Assembly: GCA_021018995.1 (NCBI GenBank)
Contig: CM037587.1
Location: 9,879,366 to 9,943,365, forward strand
Source of the DNA: Chloranthus sessilifolius
Lineage: Eukaryota > Streptophyta > Magnoliopsida > Chloranthales > Chloranthaceae
Length of the DNA stretch: 64,000 nucleotides
Reading direction: 5' to 3'
Part shown: piece by piece, positions 34,734 to 46,030 of the stretch
Position numbering within the stretch: the first letter of the stretch is position 1
How the letters are laid out: every line of letters begins with the position of its first letter
Position numbers and translations under genes: made by a program
Notes under the pieces: generated by a model
Seen by the model: the letters and a program-made list of their open reading frames with translations, nothing else
Databases searched by the model: none
Told to the model about the DNA's origin: nothing

Positions 34734-35529
34734 CAATTTGTAATATCTCAAAAATTTTGACCTTTGAACAGTATACCTCAGTGTGCATGTCCAACTGGTC
34801 ACATACCCGACATTGTGAAATTAATTAAATAAATTATTTTGGGCTAGGTCTTAAGTGAAAAAGGCTGATTTAGATTGTGTGTGGGTCATTAGATGGTTGC
34901 ATGTACACCAAGCTTCGGTGTATTGGCTCCACACCGAGTCCAATTGATAGGTGGGTTGGGTGTATAGGCTCCACACCAAACCAAAGGGTTATTTATAAAA
35001 TAGCTAACACTTCTCTTAGGTGTATTTGTCTCACGTAGAGTCTAGTTCCTTAGATAAGGCTAACACCCAAATGGGTGTATGCGTTTAACAAGGGAACAAG
35101 CCCTTTAAGTAATAAAAGGAAGGCAAAGCTTCCAAGGGAAGCTTAACTGGTTGCAATTTTGGGCTTTCCAGGGTTTCTAAAGAGAGAAAGAAGAGGAAGG
35201 AGCAAGCCCTTGGGTTTTGGTCAATTTCCCCTTGTTTTCTTCTTCTTCTTCTTCGATCAATCACCGCAAGGGAATGCCGATTCGACGTGGCTACGATCAA
35301 ATGGATTGAGAATGCGCTCTTTTGACTCGGGAACCCTAGCTTGGGTGTGAGCACGTGGATAGAGGAACCGATCATTTTAAGGTGAGAAAATTTGATGCTA
35401 AGTTGTGATTAGTATGTAGATTAGACTTTGGTTAGCATGTGGGTGAAAAATTAGAAGAATATGAGTTAGATTTGAAGAAAAATGAGTTGGAAGAAGTTAG
35501 AACCAGAGTTTGGGTGAAAGCTGACGAAA

Positions 35530-35637
35530 CCGTTAGATTAAAATGAAAGCTATTCAATTGAAATAAGTAATCGTTCGATCGAAATAAGTTAGAACCCGAG
35601 TTTGGGTGAAATCTGACGAATCCGTTCGATCGATTTT
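35530..35637. repeat. TTCGATCGAA palindromes in the T3 5' LTR
   Basis: Two intact GTTCGATCG copies and two decayed ones (CGTTAGATTAAA, TATTCAATTGAA). The 3' LTR has the same cluster at 40631-40707 with four copies better preserved. Confidence 0.8.
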
Positions 35638-35670
35638 GTTTGAGCATGTCGACACTGCTTTGATATTTTG

Positions 35671-35725
35671 GCCGTATCTTTCTACTCCGATCTCTAATTG
35701 CCATGATTCTTATGGTGTTGGAAAG
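35671..35725 (+). other. Shared 55-bp LTR block (T3 5' LTR, copy 1)
   Basis: GCCGTATCTT at the start, ACTCCGATCTCTAATTG in the middle, ATTCTTA at positions 36-42, GTTGGAAAG at the end. No gaps against the other copies. Confidence 0.8.
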
Positions 35726-35864
35726 AAGACAGAAATATCTATAACTTTTATTAATTGATAACTTGTGAATCAACCTTTTTAAAGGTTAAAATTGAGTAAG
35801 AAGTTGGGTCAAGTTTCGAGTTAGCATGTTTTGACTGAAGTGCCAAAATTGCTTCTTTATTTTT

Positions 35865-35919
35865 GCCATAACTATTTACTCCGAACTCCGATTTATACAA
35901 TTCTTGAGGAATTGGAAAG
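35865..35919 (+). other. Shared 55-bp LTR block (T3 5' LTR, copy 2)
   Basis: GCCATAACTA at the start, CTCCGAACTCCGATTT in the middle, ATTCTTG at 36-42, ATTGGAAAG at the end. The two T3 copies are 194 bp apart and share flanking similarity, so they arose by an internal duplication. Confidence 0.8.
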
Positions 35920-36539
35920 AGAACAATAATATCTATAACTTTTATGAATTAACAATTTTGTAAATTCAAAGTTTTAATGGTCAAAATTTAGGGGAAAGTT
36001 ACGTCAAATTCTAAATTAGCGCGAATTTGTCTGTTTCCACCTCGTTTTGGGAAGACACCTAAATATGTCTAAAGTATTAATGATTAGAGTTACTCCTTGA
36101 TGAATCATTGTGAACTTGTGATGTAGATCAAGGGCAGTGGCCATCGATAGAACTTTTCTTGGCTTCGCGTAACTTCGAAGGTTAAGGTAGGAGAACTTCA
36201 ATACAAGCATACAAGTTTGACTCTGATTCATAGTTCTTTGATATCATTGAATGCTTTGACGACTTTTGAACTAGAATTTGAAATCTTTTGAATCTAAAAA
36301 TGAATTGAAATCTGACATATGATCTTTAAAACATGAAAATTAAATTCTGACCTTGAATATGAATTTGAACCATAAATATGAAAATTTTGAACTTCGACGC
36401 TAAAATTTGATATTGAACTTGAATATGATCTTTGCACTTGAAATTTGAATCCTTTGAACCATGAAATATGAACTGTAGACTTTGAGTTAGAAATATGAAC
36501 TTGAATTCGAATTCGGAACCTTTGGAGTCTTTTGAACTT

Positions 36540-36920
36540 GTGTGAATGTATGCCCTTGGACCACTTTGGTGGGATTTACGTACACCCTTGAAAATCTTTG
36601 TAAATATGTACACCCTTGGACCGCTTTGGTGGGATATATGTACAACCTTGACCCGCTTTGGCAGGATTTACGTACTCCCTTAGACATCTTTGTATCTATG
36701 TACGCCCTTGGATTGCTCTGGTGGGATTTATGTACACCCTTAGACATCTTTGAATCTTTGTATGGCTTTGACCGCAGTCTCCGTGAAACAAACTATAAGA
36801 CAAGAAAGTTTAAGTGGATCACTATGGGCAGATTATGGGTATCTGTGGACCGCTGTAGGCGGATTATGTGCATCGGTAGGCTGCAATGGGCGGATTATAA
36901 GTACCTTGTGGGCCGCTAGG
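36540..36920 (+). repeat. Minisatellites in the T3 5' LTR
   Basis: First part: irregular units of about 30-60 bp with CCCTTGGACCGCTTTGG and a GGATTTACGTACAC-like step. Second part (36810-36920): units with GTGGACCGC and GGGCGGATTAT. The reading frames across them are by-products. The 3' LTR carries the same arrays at about 41610-41990. Confidence 0.8.
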
Positions 36921-37598
36921 GCGGAATCGAATCAGTAAAACGAAGATAAAACATGTAAGTAAATGAGAATCGGACCCAGTAAACCAAAGACCAGACACGT
37001 AAGTAAGCTACGTAAGAACGTGTAAGAAACGTAAATAACTTATGTAAGACATGTACAGGAATTTAGGTAAGAATGTGTAAGTGAATGTAAATCAACTCGG
37101 TAACCAAGGATAAGAAAATGTCTTTGAAATCAGTTTCTGTTTGATATGAAAATGTTTTCCATTCCGATATGAACATGTATTGGATTTTGCCATTTAATCT
37201 ATGCTTCATTATTATAAGATGTGGAATTGTATTGAGTTTCCTCTACTGAGCTTAGATGTAGCTCACCCTTTGACTATATGTCACAAGTATAATATTTATC
37301 AGGGCAGTGGACTTGTGGATTGAGGACTTGAGGATTGATAAGATTTTCGGGATCGTAGATTTTGGTAAGATGTGGTGTTGTTAGTTATTGTTCATGTTAG
37401 ATGTTTGAATTGGAGATTTAAATTATGCCAAAAGTATTACTTGCTTTGATTTCTGCATGTATGTGGATGTACCAAGTATTCTCTGTATTCGGATTGCGTG
37501 TTGCGATCTGATGATCCGAGTTTTCCTATTGGGTTTAAGTTAGTTGAAAAAAAATATCTCAAAAAAATTCAAGTTGAAAAAATCCGGACTGCCACAGT

Positions 37599-37610
37599 TG
37601 GTATCAAAGC
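37599..37610 (+). promoter_or_regulatory. T3 primer-binding site, first copy
   Basis: TGGTATCAAAGC two bases after the 5' LTR. It has one mismatch to the initiator tRNA-Met site TGGTATCAGAGC. Confidence 0.8.
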
Positions 37611-37696
37611 AAAAGTACTAGGTCTTATTGGGACCCGAAGCTTTGGCGATAAGTTATGTTAGGGTATAGGAAACCCAATTGTGACTCGGTCACAGT

Positions 37697-37708
37697 TGGT
37701 ATCAGAGC
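37697..37708 (+). promoter_or_regulatory. T3 primer-binding site, second (duplicated) copy
   Basis: Exact TGGTATCAGAGC, 98 bp after the first. CACAGTTGGTATCA and the following AGGTCTT-TTGGGACCCGAA are shared by both, so the LTR end plus leader was duplicated in tandem. Confidence 0.85.
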
Positions 37709-38045
37709 TTAGGCATTAGGTCTTGTTGGGACCCGAAAATTTGGGACTCAATTGCAATGACATTAGATTCTGTCGGAACTTAGGAGGTGGGTTCGCAATC
37801 CCTATTTTGAAATCTTCTAGAAATTCAGAGTCATGTCTCTCAATGACATTAGGTTGTCGGATCCTAGGCGTTAAATCTCCCATGAGACTGAGAGTCTTAG
37901 TTATGTGTGTGGAGTGTGACTGTAGGTCCAGAGATGTGACACTAGATTTTGTTAGAGTCTAAGCCGTGAGCTTTTGAAAGTCCTGTCTTAGTATAATAAC
38001 CCATAACTAATTGAAGCTTATATTTCATTGTGATAACAGATCATT

Positions 38046-39192
38046 ATGTCTGGTAGAGCTAGACGACCCAGAGATGATCGAGGTGGTAGAAGTTTCCAGT
38101 CAAATGCATAGGAGAGTGAAAGAGAAGAAAGACGAAGGATGATGCACACCATGGAAGTCATGGAAAATGCTATGTCTCAACAAGCTACAGTGTTAGCATC
38201 TAATAATGCCAATAACCATTAGCAGCCACCCCCACCACATCCGTCAGCATTTATAGAATTTCGGAGGATGCGTCCTCCAAATTTCTCAGGACAAGCATAT
38301 TCAATGGAAGCTGAGAACTGGCTTAATGAGATGGAGAAGATATTCAGTATGCTTGCATGCACTGAAGATGAGAGAGTCAGATGGGCGGCTTTCATGTTGG
38401 ATGGTGAGGCGGGTCTGTGGTGAAAATCTGTGTCTAGGACTAGGGCACAAGAGACTCCAGGTGTATTATGGACCTGGGATGAGTTTGTAGAGGAGTTTAA
38501 CAAGCAGTACTTCCCTAAAGTAGTGCACAATCAAATGGAGGTTCAATTCCTTCAACTTGTGCAAGGGAAGATGACGGTGAGAGAATAAGGGGTGGAGTTC
38601 ATGCGACTTTCATGTTTTGCTCCTAAGTTTGTGGCCTCGGATCTAATCAAGGCCAAGCAATTTCAACGCGGCTTAAGGCCGGATATCAAGGAAAAAGTCG
38701 CTGCTTTGAGTTGAAAACTTATGACGCAGTAATGAGCAAGGCTCTTGTGGTGGAAGAAGACATGGAAGAAATGTATAAGAAAAAGGACCAACAACATAGA
38801 GATAGAGCAAGTCATATGCAGTCATATGCCCATGAGCAGACACCCGAGATACTAAGATTCTTATTGCCAGCACCCCCTTAGTCTACTTAGACCGTTTATG
38901 TAGGACCACCTACGTCTGTGCCTGCAGTGACCTTTCATCCTTCGAATCTTGTGACAACTGGAGTGCCACAAACACAATATGCTCCACCCACCTCGTCATT
39001 TGCAGCTGATAAATCATGCCCAAGATGTGGGGGACGACATCGAGCAGCCGAGTGTAAGTGGACCACGGGTGCATGTTTCAATTGTGGTTAGATGGAGCAT
39101 CAGGTACGATACTGTCCGACGCCGAAGAAGGATAGGACGCCTTCGGCATGAGAACCTATTGATCATACAAGTGTCGCATATACCGTGTCCCG
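38046..39192 (+). pseudogene. T3 gag with zinc knuckles
   Basis: ATG at 38046 (MSGRARRPRDDRGGRSFQ). Core: FIEFRRMRPPNFSGQAY, AENWLNEMEKIFSMLACT, VRWAAFMLDGEAGLW, FVEEFNKQYFPKVVHNQME, FMRLSCFAPKF. Zinc knuckles at about 39017-39120: CPRCGGRHRAAEC and CFNCG-MEHQVRYC. At least five stops, including one in the second knuckle (TAG), and a frame disturbance near 38700. It aligns along its length with the T1 gag. As a nucleocapsid protein it would package element RNA; this copy is dead. Confidence 0.88.
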
Positions 39193-39317
39193 GTATATTT
39201 GATTTTTAAAATGATAATCTTTTCATATGGATGTATGATCAGTACTCTTAGATCAAATCTTTAGTGTATGTAGAAGGGTTGTAAATGTTTGGATATATAT
39301 ATGCATTTTCTTTGCAG
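39193..39317 (+). other. Intron-like segment after the T3 zinc knuckles
   Basis: Donor GTATATTTG right after the CATATACCGTGTCCCG coding match, and acceptor ATTTTCTTTGCAG/GG at 39316-39317 with a good pyrimidine tract. Length 125 bp, AT-rich, with stops in all frames. It sits at the gag-protease boundary, matching the intron-like segments of T1 and T2. Confidence 0.6.
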
Positions 39318-39845
39318 GGTTGAAGACCTTAATTATTTATAATGGTGACTAAATTATGAGTAAGTGTGCGAATGGGTTACTTAGAACCCTGGTTGATGCA
39401 TTAGTTGTATAGCAATGTGAAATAGTGGGGGATCTGTAGGGGAATGCTCTGTGTGCAGGGTAAATGGTAGTTAGCCTAATTGTGACTAATTGAATGATTA
39501 GGAGACTAGACTTAGCATAGGACAAGTGTTGGCCCTCTGTGTTCAATGTGTGGTCTTACTGTGATCGTTGTTCATGGGTTTTGTTCATCCTTGTCACCAC
39601 CTTGTTGCCGATGTACGTTATTGTGAACGATCATGGATAATAGATTGCATTAGCGTGAGGAAATGTTGTCGTCAATTCCTTTAAGAAGGGGCGGATGTAA
39701 TGACCCTAATTATTTTTTGTTGACGTTGAGTCATTGACTCTTGAGGAGAATATCATTATGTCTGTTCGGACTTGTGAGATATCCATACCTTTTCGAAGTG
39801 GGCACGTCAATTTTCGAGGATGAAAATTCTTTAAGGAGGGAAGAA
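39318..39845 (+). other. T3 3' non-coding region and polypurine tract
   Basis: No pol motif on either strand. It ends TTTTCGAGGATGAAAATTC, then TTAAGGAGGGAAGAA before the 3' LTR. Loss of pol is complete. Confidence 0.75.
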
Positions 39846-42668
39846 TGTAACATCTCAAAATTTTTGACCTTTGAACAGTAAGTCTCGATGTGCGTGCTCG
39901 ACTGGTCTCATACCCGACATTGTGAAATTAATTAAATAAATTATTTTGGGCTAGGTCTTAAGTGAAAAAGGCTGATTTAGATTGTGTGTGGGTCATTAGA
40001 TGATTTCGTGTACACCAAGCTTCGGTGTATCGGCTCCACACCGAGTCCAATTGATAAGTGGGTTGGGTGTATAGGCCCCACACCGAACCAAAGGGTTATT
40101 TATAAAATAGCTAACACCTCGTTTAGGTGTATTTGTCTCATGTGAAGTCTAGTTCCTTAGATAAGGCTAACACTTAAATGGGTGTATGTATTTAACAAGG
40201 GAACAAATCCTTTAAGTAATAAAAGGAAGGCATAGCTTCCAAGGGAAGCTTAATCGGTTGCAATTTTAGGCTTTCTTGGGTTTCTAGAGAGAGAAAGAAG
40301 AGGAAGGAGCAAGCCCTTGGGTTTCAGTCGATTTCTCCTTGTTTTCTTCTTCTTCGATCAATCATCGCAAGGGAATGTCTATTCAATGCGGTTGCGATCA
40401 AATGGCTTGAGAACGAGCTCTTTTGACTCGAGAACCCTAGCTTGGGAGTGAGCACGCGGATAGAGGAGCCGACCATTTTAAGGTGAGAAAATTTGATGCT
40501 AGGTTGTGATTAGTATGTAGATTAGTCTTTTGTTAGCATGTGGGTGAAATATTAGAAGAATATGAGTTAGATTTGAAGAAAAATGAGTTGAAAGAAGTTA
40601 GAACCCGAGTTTGGGTGAAATCTGATAAAACCGTTCGATCGAAATAAAAACTGTTCGATCGAAATAAGTAATCATTCGATCGATCTTGAAACCGTTAGAT
40701 CGATTTTGTTTTAGCATGCCGACACTGCTTTGGTATTTTGACCGTAAATTTCTGTCCCGATCTCTGATTGCCATGATTCTTATGGCGTTGGAAAGAAGGT
40801 AGAAAGTTCTATAACTTTAATGAATTGACAAACTTGTGAATCAACCATTTTAAAGGTAAAAATTGAGTGAGAAATTGGGTCAAGTTTCGAGTTTGTATGT
40901 TTTGACTGAAGTGTCGAAACTGCTTTGATATTTTTGCCATAACTATTTACTCCGAACTCCGATTTACTCGATTATTGAGGCGTTGGAAAGAGAACAACAA
41001 GATCTACAACTTTTATAAATTAATAATTTTTAAATCCAAAGTTTTGATGGTCAAAAGTTAGGGAGAAGTTACATCAAATTTTAAGTTAGCGCAAACTTGT
41101 CTATTTCCACCTCGTTTTGGGAAGACACTTAAATATGTCTAAAGTATTAATGATTAGAGTTAATCATTGATAAATCATTGTGTGCTTGTGATGTAGATCA
41201 AGGGCAGTGGCCATCGATAGGACTTTGCTTGGCTCTGCGTAACTTCAAGGGTTAAGGTAGGAGAACTTCAATACAAACTTACATGTTTGACTCTGATTCA
41301 TAGTTCTTTGATATGATTAAATGCTTTGATGGTCTTTGAACTAGAATTTGAAATCTTTTGAATCTGAAAATGAATTGAAATCCAACATATAATCTTTAAA
41401 ATATGAAAATTGAATTCTGACCTTGAATATGAATTTGTACCATAAATCTGAAAGTTTTAAACTTCGACACTAAAATTTGATATTGAACTTGAATATGATC
41501 TTTGCACTTGAAATTTGATTCCTTTGAACCATGAAATATGAACTGTGGACTTTGATTTAGAAGTCTGAACTTGAATTCGAATTCGAAACCTTTGAAGTCT
41601 TTTTAACTTGCATGAATGCACGCCCTTGGACCGCTTTGGCGGGATTTACGTACACCCTTAAAAATCTTTGTAAATATATACACCCTTGGACCACTTTGGT
41701 GGGATATATGTACGCCCTTGGACCACTTTGGCAGGATTTACGTACTCCCTTGGATATCTTTGTATCTATGTATGCCCTTGGACAGCTCTGGCGAGATTTA
41801 CGTACTCCCTTGGACATCTTTGAATCTATGTACGACTTTGACCGCAGTCTCCGTGAAATAAACTATAAGACAAGAAAATTTAAGTGGACCGCTATGGGCG
41901 GATTATGGGTATTTGTGGACCGCTATGGGCAGATTATTTGCGTCGGTGAGCTGCTATGGGCGGATTATAAGTACCTTGTGGGCCGCTAGGGCAGAATCGA
42001 ATTAGTAAAACCAAGATAAAACATGTAAGTAAATGAGAATCGGACTTAGTAAATCAAAGACTAGACACGTAAGTAAGCTACGTAAGAATGTGTTAGACAT
42101 GTAAGTAAGTTATGTAAGACATGTATAAGAATTTAGGTAAGAATGTATAAGTGAATGTAAACCAACTCAGTAACCAAGGACAAGAAAATGCCTTCGAAAT
42201 CAGTTTCTGTTTGACATGAAAATGTTTTTCATTCCGATATGAACATGTTTTGGATTTTGTCATTTAATCTATGCTTCATTATGATAAGATGTGGAATTAT
42301 ATTGAGTTTTCTCTATTAAGCTTAGGTGTAGCTCACCCTTCGACTATACGTCATAGGTATAATATTTATCAGGACACTAGACTTGTGGATTGAGGACTTG
42401 AGGATTGATAAGATTTTCGGGATTGTAGATTTTGGTAAGATGTGGTGTTGTTAGTTATTGTTCATGCTAGATGTTTGAATTGGAGATTTAAATTATGCCA
42501 CAAGTATTACCTGCTTTGGTTTCTGCATGTATGTGGATGCACTAAGTATTCTCTGTATTTGAATCGTGTGTTGCGACCCGACAGTCCGAGTTTTCCCATT
42601 GGATTTAAGTTAGTTAAAAAAAAAAATATTTCAAAAAAATTCAGGATGGGAAAATTCGGGCTGTCACA
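39846..42668 (+). repeat. T3 3' LTR (2823 bp)
   Basis: Direct repeat of 34739-37596, ending GGGCTGTCACA. Its shared-block copies are at 40741-40795 and 40936-40990, palindromes at 40631-40707, and minisatellites at about 41610-41990. Confidence 0.9.
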
Positions 42669-42673
42669 CGATT

Positions 42674-43056
42674 ACTGCACCAATAAGAAAATTCTCATCG
42701 AAATGAGAACCATTGACAATCATATAATTAATAACAACTTTAAAATCATGCACTTGATTAAGTATAGGTTTGTCATTGGTCATTTTAAAATTGAAAAATT
42801 GACTGATAATATAAGAACTATACCCTGCATCTTCAGTTTTGTATTTCTGTTTAAGTGCATCCCAGAGTTCCTGTGAAGTGTTGTAGGCACCGTAGACGCC
42901 GAATAACGAATCCAACAATGCATTGAGAATGTAGCCCTTGTACGTGTAGTCGTTTCCTTCCCATTTATGCTTTTTACAGCCTTCATTGAGAGTTGAGGAT
43001 TCAGTAATAGTGGGGCATAGATTTGTGAGAACGTACACAACTTTCAATGTGGTCAA
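42674..43056 (-). pseudogene. Copia gag N-terminal part
   Basis: Minus strand: DYTYKGYILNALLDSLFGVY, NTSQELWDALKQKYKTEDAG, FFNFKMTNDKPILNQVHDF, VNGSHFDENFLIGAVI. This is the UBN2-type gag of plant copia elements. T3 cuts it at 42668; the rest is at 34733 and below. Confidence 0.85.
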
Positions 43057-43183
43057 CAGAAAATATAATTTTTGTTGTCACCTTTTGAAGTTCGAACCAT
43101 CGAAACTATCCAACTTATGGATACTGTAGGGAATGAGGGAGTAGTCGAGGCTGTAATATGGGCCATGAAAATTGGTTTAAAAG
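43057..43183 (-). other. Copia leader between 5' LTR and gag
   Basis: Short leader on the minus strand. The sequence next to the LTR (CTTTTAAACCAATTTTCATGG) is not a recognisable initiator tRNA-Met site, so the primer is unknown or the site has decayed. Confidence 0.5.
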
Positions 43184-43942
43184 TGTTGGAAAAATTGCTA
43201 CAGATTATACAAAGAGAGACACAAATTCGGTTTGAGGCACGAAGAATATTATTGTCTTTAAACCAATTTTTGCCCCCACCACTTCAATCAAGTGGTCACC
43301 AACATGTTTCGGCAAAATGGTTTCAGGATACAACGAATCGACTGTATATTTGTGTGATAGATTTGGCTAATCTGATCACGCTACCAGAACACCAAATATT
43401 GTGAGAAACTCTGAAACAATCTTTAAAATCAGATGAAAAGATAGAAAATACAGTAAGTAAAAATGTGGTCTCGTATCCCTTTTATAGAGATCAATAGGTG
43501 TGAATGCACCGTTTCGTGAAAAGACACAACGTTCATAAACGGTTTGAATTGATACAACGGTCATAAACAAATCGGTTACAAACAGTTTGAATGGACACAA
43601 TGGCCATAAATAAATCAGTTAAAAGTTAATAAATCAAACGGATAAAAAACAGTTACACTTTTGCCCAAAAAATTAATTACAAATCACCGCACCGTCACGC
43701 CACGTACACGTGCTCGTGCCCGTCCCGACTCGACCCGTCCCGGCTCGACTCCGTGTGCATGTGTGTGTGACTGACGAGGAGCATGGCGGTGGAAACCACA
43801 AAATTCAGTGCCCCTGGATTGAAGGCTACAAGCCTCGAGCCAAAGCTTAACATATAACCCAAACCCAACAATTGGGTTACACGATGCGGCACTATCACAA
43901 TCCTCAAAGTAAAAACAATATTTTAAAAAAAAAAATCCAACA
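43184..43942 (-). repeat. 5' LTR of the copia element (759 bp)
   Basis: Matches 20455-21222 from TGTTGGAAAAATT to ATCCAACA, with many substitutions and small gaps. Two antisense gag/pol-type frames in it are chance. Confidence 0.85.
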
Positions 43943-44711
43943 TTATGATTGCGTTTCTCATGCCTTGTCTAAAACATGGAAACAATCCATGGGCCACGAT
44001 GGGGATCGATTAATCTCACAAGAAGTTATCGTATATCTTCATGTGAGGTTACACACTTAATAAGTACCTCTTCCGGACAAGGTTTTGACCATTTCGATGT
44101 TAGAATTGATCACAACATCATGACTAAGCTTAAGAGTTTCATTAGGAAGTTGATATATTGCTTTGATTCTGAGTGCAAGTTGAAACATTATGATGAGCAT
44201 AGCAGTCGCCTATATTAGGTCACAAAGAGATGTTAATAGAATACTTTTCAGATGTGATCAGAAATATTGAAGTATCAAAATGATTTTTTTTTTTCCACGT
44301 CTGAAAATCTAGATTTTCATTTTCCCTATAGATAGATATACATGGTTTATAGATACTATTTTGGACTTTTTAAAAATTAAATTAATTTGAAAAAAGATGA
44401 CCCCAAATAGATAGGACAACACATCGGTGACGTCGACGATGAAATAAAATTTCAAAATTAGTCTTAGCAGTAAAAAGACCATCTAGTAATTGTTATCTAT
44501 AAAAAGTAATCTCGGCTTAGATAACTTCATTAAAATTATATTTATTAAATAGAAAATCATGTAATGACATATTGTCATAGATTTCGATATCTAGGCTCTA
44601 CTATACAATCAAATTGTATATTTGAGGAGAAAATCTCAAATAGGATCCATGCAGGGTATGTTGCAATCCAAGAGTTCTACTTCAATTGAAGTGATAGTAT
44701 TTCAAGACAAT
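43943..44711. other. Region without a recognised gene
   Basis: No supported frame. A short stretch (about 44100-44220) reads KLKSFIRKLIYCFDSECKL but matches nothing I recognise. The rest is AT-rich. Confidence 0.4.
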
Positions 44712-45112
44712 GGTATGAACTATCATACTATATGGTGCAAAATGTTGGTTAACAAAAAAGAGACAAGAAGCTAGAATGTATGCAGCTGAGATGCATATGA
44801 TAAGATGGATGAGTGGAGTAACAAGAAAGGATAAAAATATAAATGATTATAAAAGGAGAAAATTATGAAATGTCATTTGGTATGTTTTGGATGTATCCAT
44901 CAAGAGAGAAACAGACCACCTATGAAGCAATGAGACGTTACAAGCGTAAGAAAGTAAAGGAAGAGGAAGCCCAATGAGACTTGGAGGGAGGTAGTAAGAA
45001 GGGAAATGAAGGATTGTAGAGTTATATGGTCTTTAGTGCTATATATACGAGTGAAGAAAAAAGACCTGCAAAGCCGACCCCAAATAGATGGGATAAAGCT
45101 ATGATGATGATT
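44712..45112 (+). mobile_element. 3' end of an RTE-type LINE
   Basis: Reads LYGAKCWLTKKRQ, MYAAEMHMIRWMSGVTRKDK, then broken remnants (ESKGRGSP) and an ending ADPK-MG. These are the C-terminal motifs of plant RTE-like non-LTR retrotransposons. The DNA ends in GATGATGAT-like short repeats rather than poly(A), as is usual for RTE. 5'-truncated and full of stops. Confidence 0.75.
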
Positions 45113-45379
45113 TTTATTTAATACACTAGTTTTCATAATTTATTTTTATTTTTCTTAATTATTAAGAAATTTAGAATGGTTTATCATAGAAATTATCTTC
45201 GTTTTTATCACCGTGAAGCCATAAATTACTTAATTAGAACAAGGATACAAAGGATTAAGAAGCACAACGAAATGCTAAGCCAAAAAATAGCAAACAAACA
45301 AAAAAAACAAAACTATACAAAGTAGCCAACCAGTGGCTAAACATGAAGAAGTGAGAGACTGAAACGTTGAGGAAAAGGA

Positions 45380-45770
45380 ACTTGCTCGCACTCCATAAGT
45401 ATCTTGAAAGTTGATCTAGCCATAGGATGGAGATGGCAGGCTCCATCCGCAGAGTTCCTCTTTAATTGTACCACAAATAAATTTGGCCGCTTGGAATTTC
45501 TTGTCAAATATTGGTCTATTGTGTTCATTCTAATTTTCCCATAACATCACAATCGAGAAAGCTTTCCAGAGAATTTCCACATTTCCTTTGAAGATATTCT
45601 TAGGTGAACCAACCAAGATCAAGACACAAGACTTACGTAGACACTCATAAACCACAAAATAGCTTCCACATATATCCCAGAAATGTCAGGTAAACTTACA
45701 TCTCATAAAAAGAGTTCCACTGACACTTCCTCTACTCTACAAAACTTGCACTTCTCACTCCAAGGGGAAG
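45380..45770 (-). pseudogene. Antisense L1-type LINE zinc-binding RT tail
   Basis: Minus-strand frames give KCKFCRVEEVSVELF (C-x2-C...E of a zf-RVT domain), then after a frameshift MRCKFT and HFWDICGSYF, and later LWKAFSIVMLWEN, NEHNRPIFDKKFQAAKFICG and TIKEELCGWSL. This pattern follows the RT in plant L1 elements. Two stops and one frameshift. It abuts the gypsy protease fragment head to head. Confidence 0.6.
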
Positions 45771-45775
45771 TCCAT

Positions 45776-46030
45776 TCCTCTTTTATGCAGTTACACACGC
45801 ATAAGGGCTCTACCCCATGCCTCCTCCCGTTGTGTACCTTAGACATTAAAGACTACTCCCTAGAAGCTGACCTCTTTTTGCTGAACATGAGAGACTTCGA
45901 CGTCATCCTCATAATGGATTGGCTTTCATTTCATCATGTCACTCTTAATTGTTATGATAAAACTTTAACCTTGAAAATCCTTGGTCGACCTAAAACATTT
46001 ATGCCATTGATTCAAAGAACCCTCGTCCTT
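45776..46030 (+). pseudogene. Isolated Ty3/gypsy protease fragment
   Basis: DYSLEADLFLLNMRDFDVIL, then MDWLSFHHVTLNCYDKTLTL and KILGRPKTF. This is the C-terminal half of an RVP_2-type aspartic protease; the catalytic D-S/T-G part is missing upstream. No LTR is attached, so it is a truncated remnant. Confidence 0.75.

Larger units (their letters stand above)
34739..37596 (+). repeat. T3 5' LTR (2858 bp)
   Basis: Starts TGTAATATCTCAAAA, ends GGACTGCCACA, and is followed by the primer site. It contains TTCGATCGAA palindromes (35530-35637), two copies of the shared 55-bp block, and minisatellites at about 36540-36920. It differs from the 3' LTR at several positions per line, so T3 is older than T2. 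Confidence 0.9.
34739..42668 (+). mobile_element. T3: Tekay-like gag-only element with 2.8-kb LTRs
   Basis: 5' LTR 34739-37596, PBS, gag, about 0.5 kb of non-coding sequence, 3' LTR 39846-42668. The flanking 5-mers CAATT (34734-34738) and CGATT (42669-42673) are a target duplication with one change. No protease, RT, RNase H or integrase is present, although gag and both LTRs are complete in length. This is the organisation of a non-autonomous terminal-repeat element with a gag domain. It lies within the copia gag. Confidence 0.88.
20455..43942 (-). mobile_element. Ty1/copia retrotransposon, split by two Tekay-like insertions
   Basis: LTRs at 20455-21222 and 43184-43942 both run TGTTGG...CCAACA. 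On the minus strand the order is gag (43056-42674, continued at 34733), protease remnant, GAG-pre-integrase (33887), integrase C-terminal part (33416), RT (32626) and RNase H (22387-21745). This is the copia order (integrase before RT). Reading resumes on the far side of each inserted element with a TSD at the join, so it is one old insertion. The LTRs differ at many positions. No clear target duplication of its own was found. Confidence 0.88.

Noticed and set aside
36326-36938. Overlapping frames on both strands in the T3 LTR, repeated near 41557-41989
   Set aside because: They come from LTR minisatellites and occur identically in both LTRs; no protein motif.
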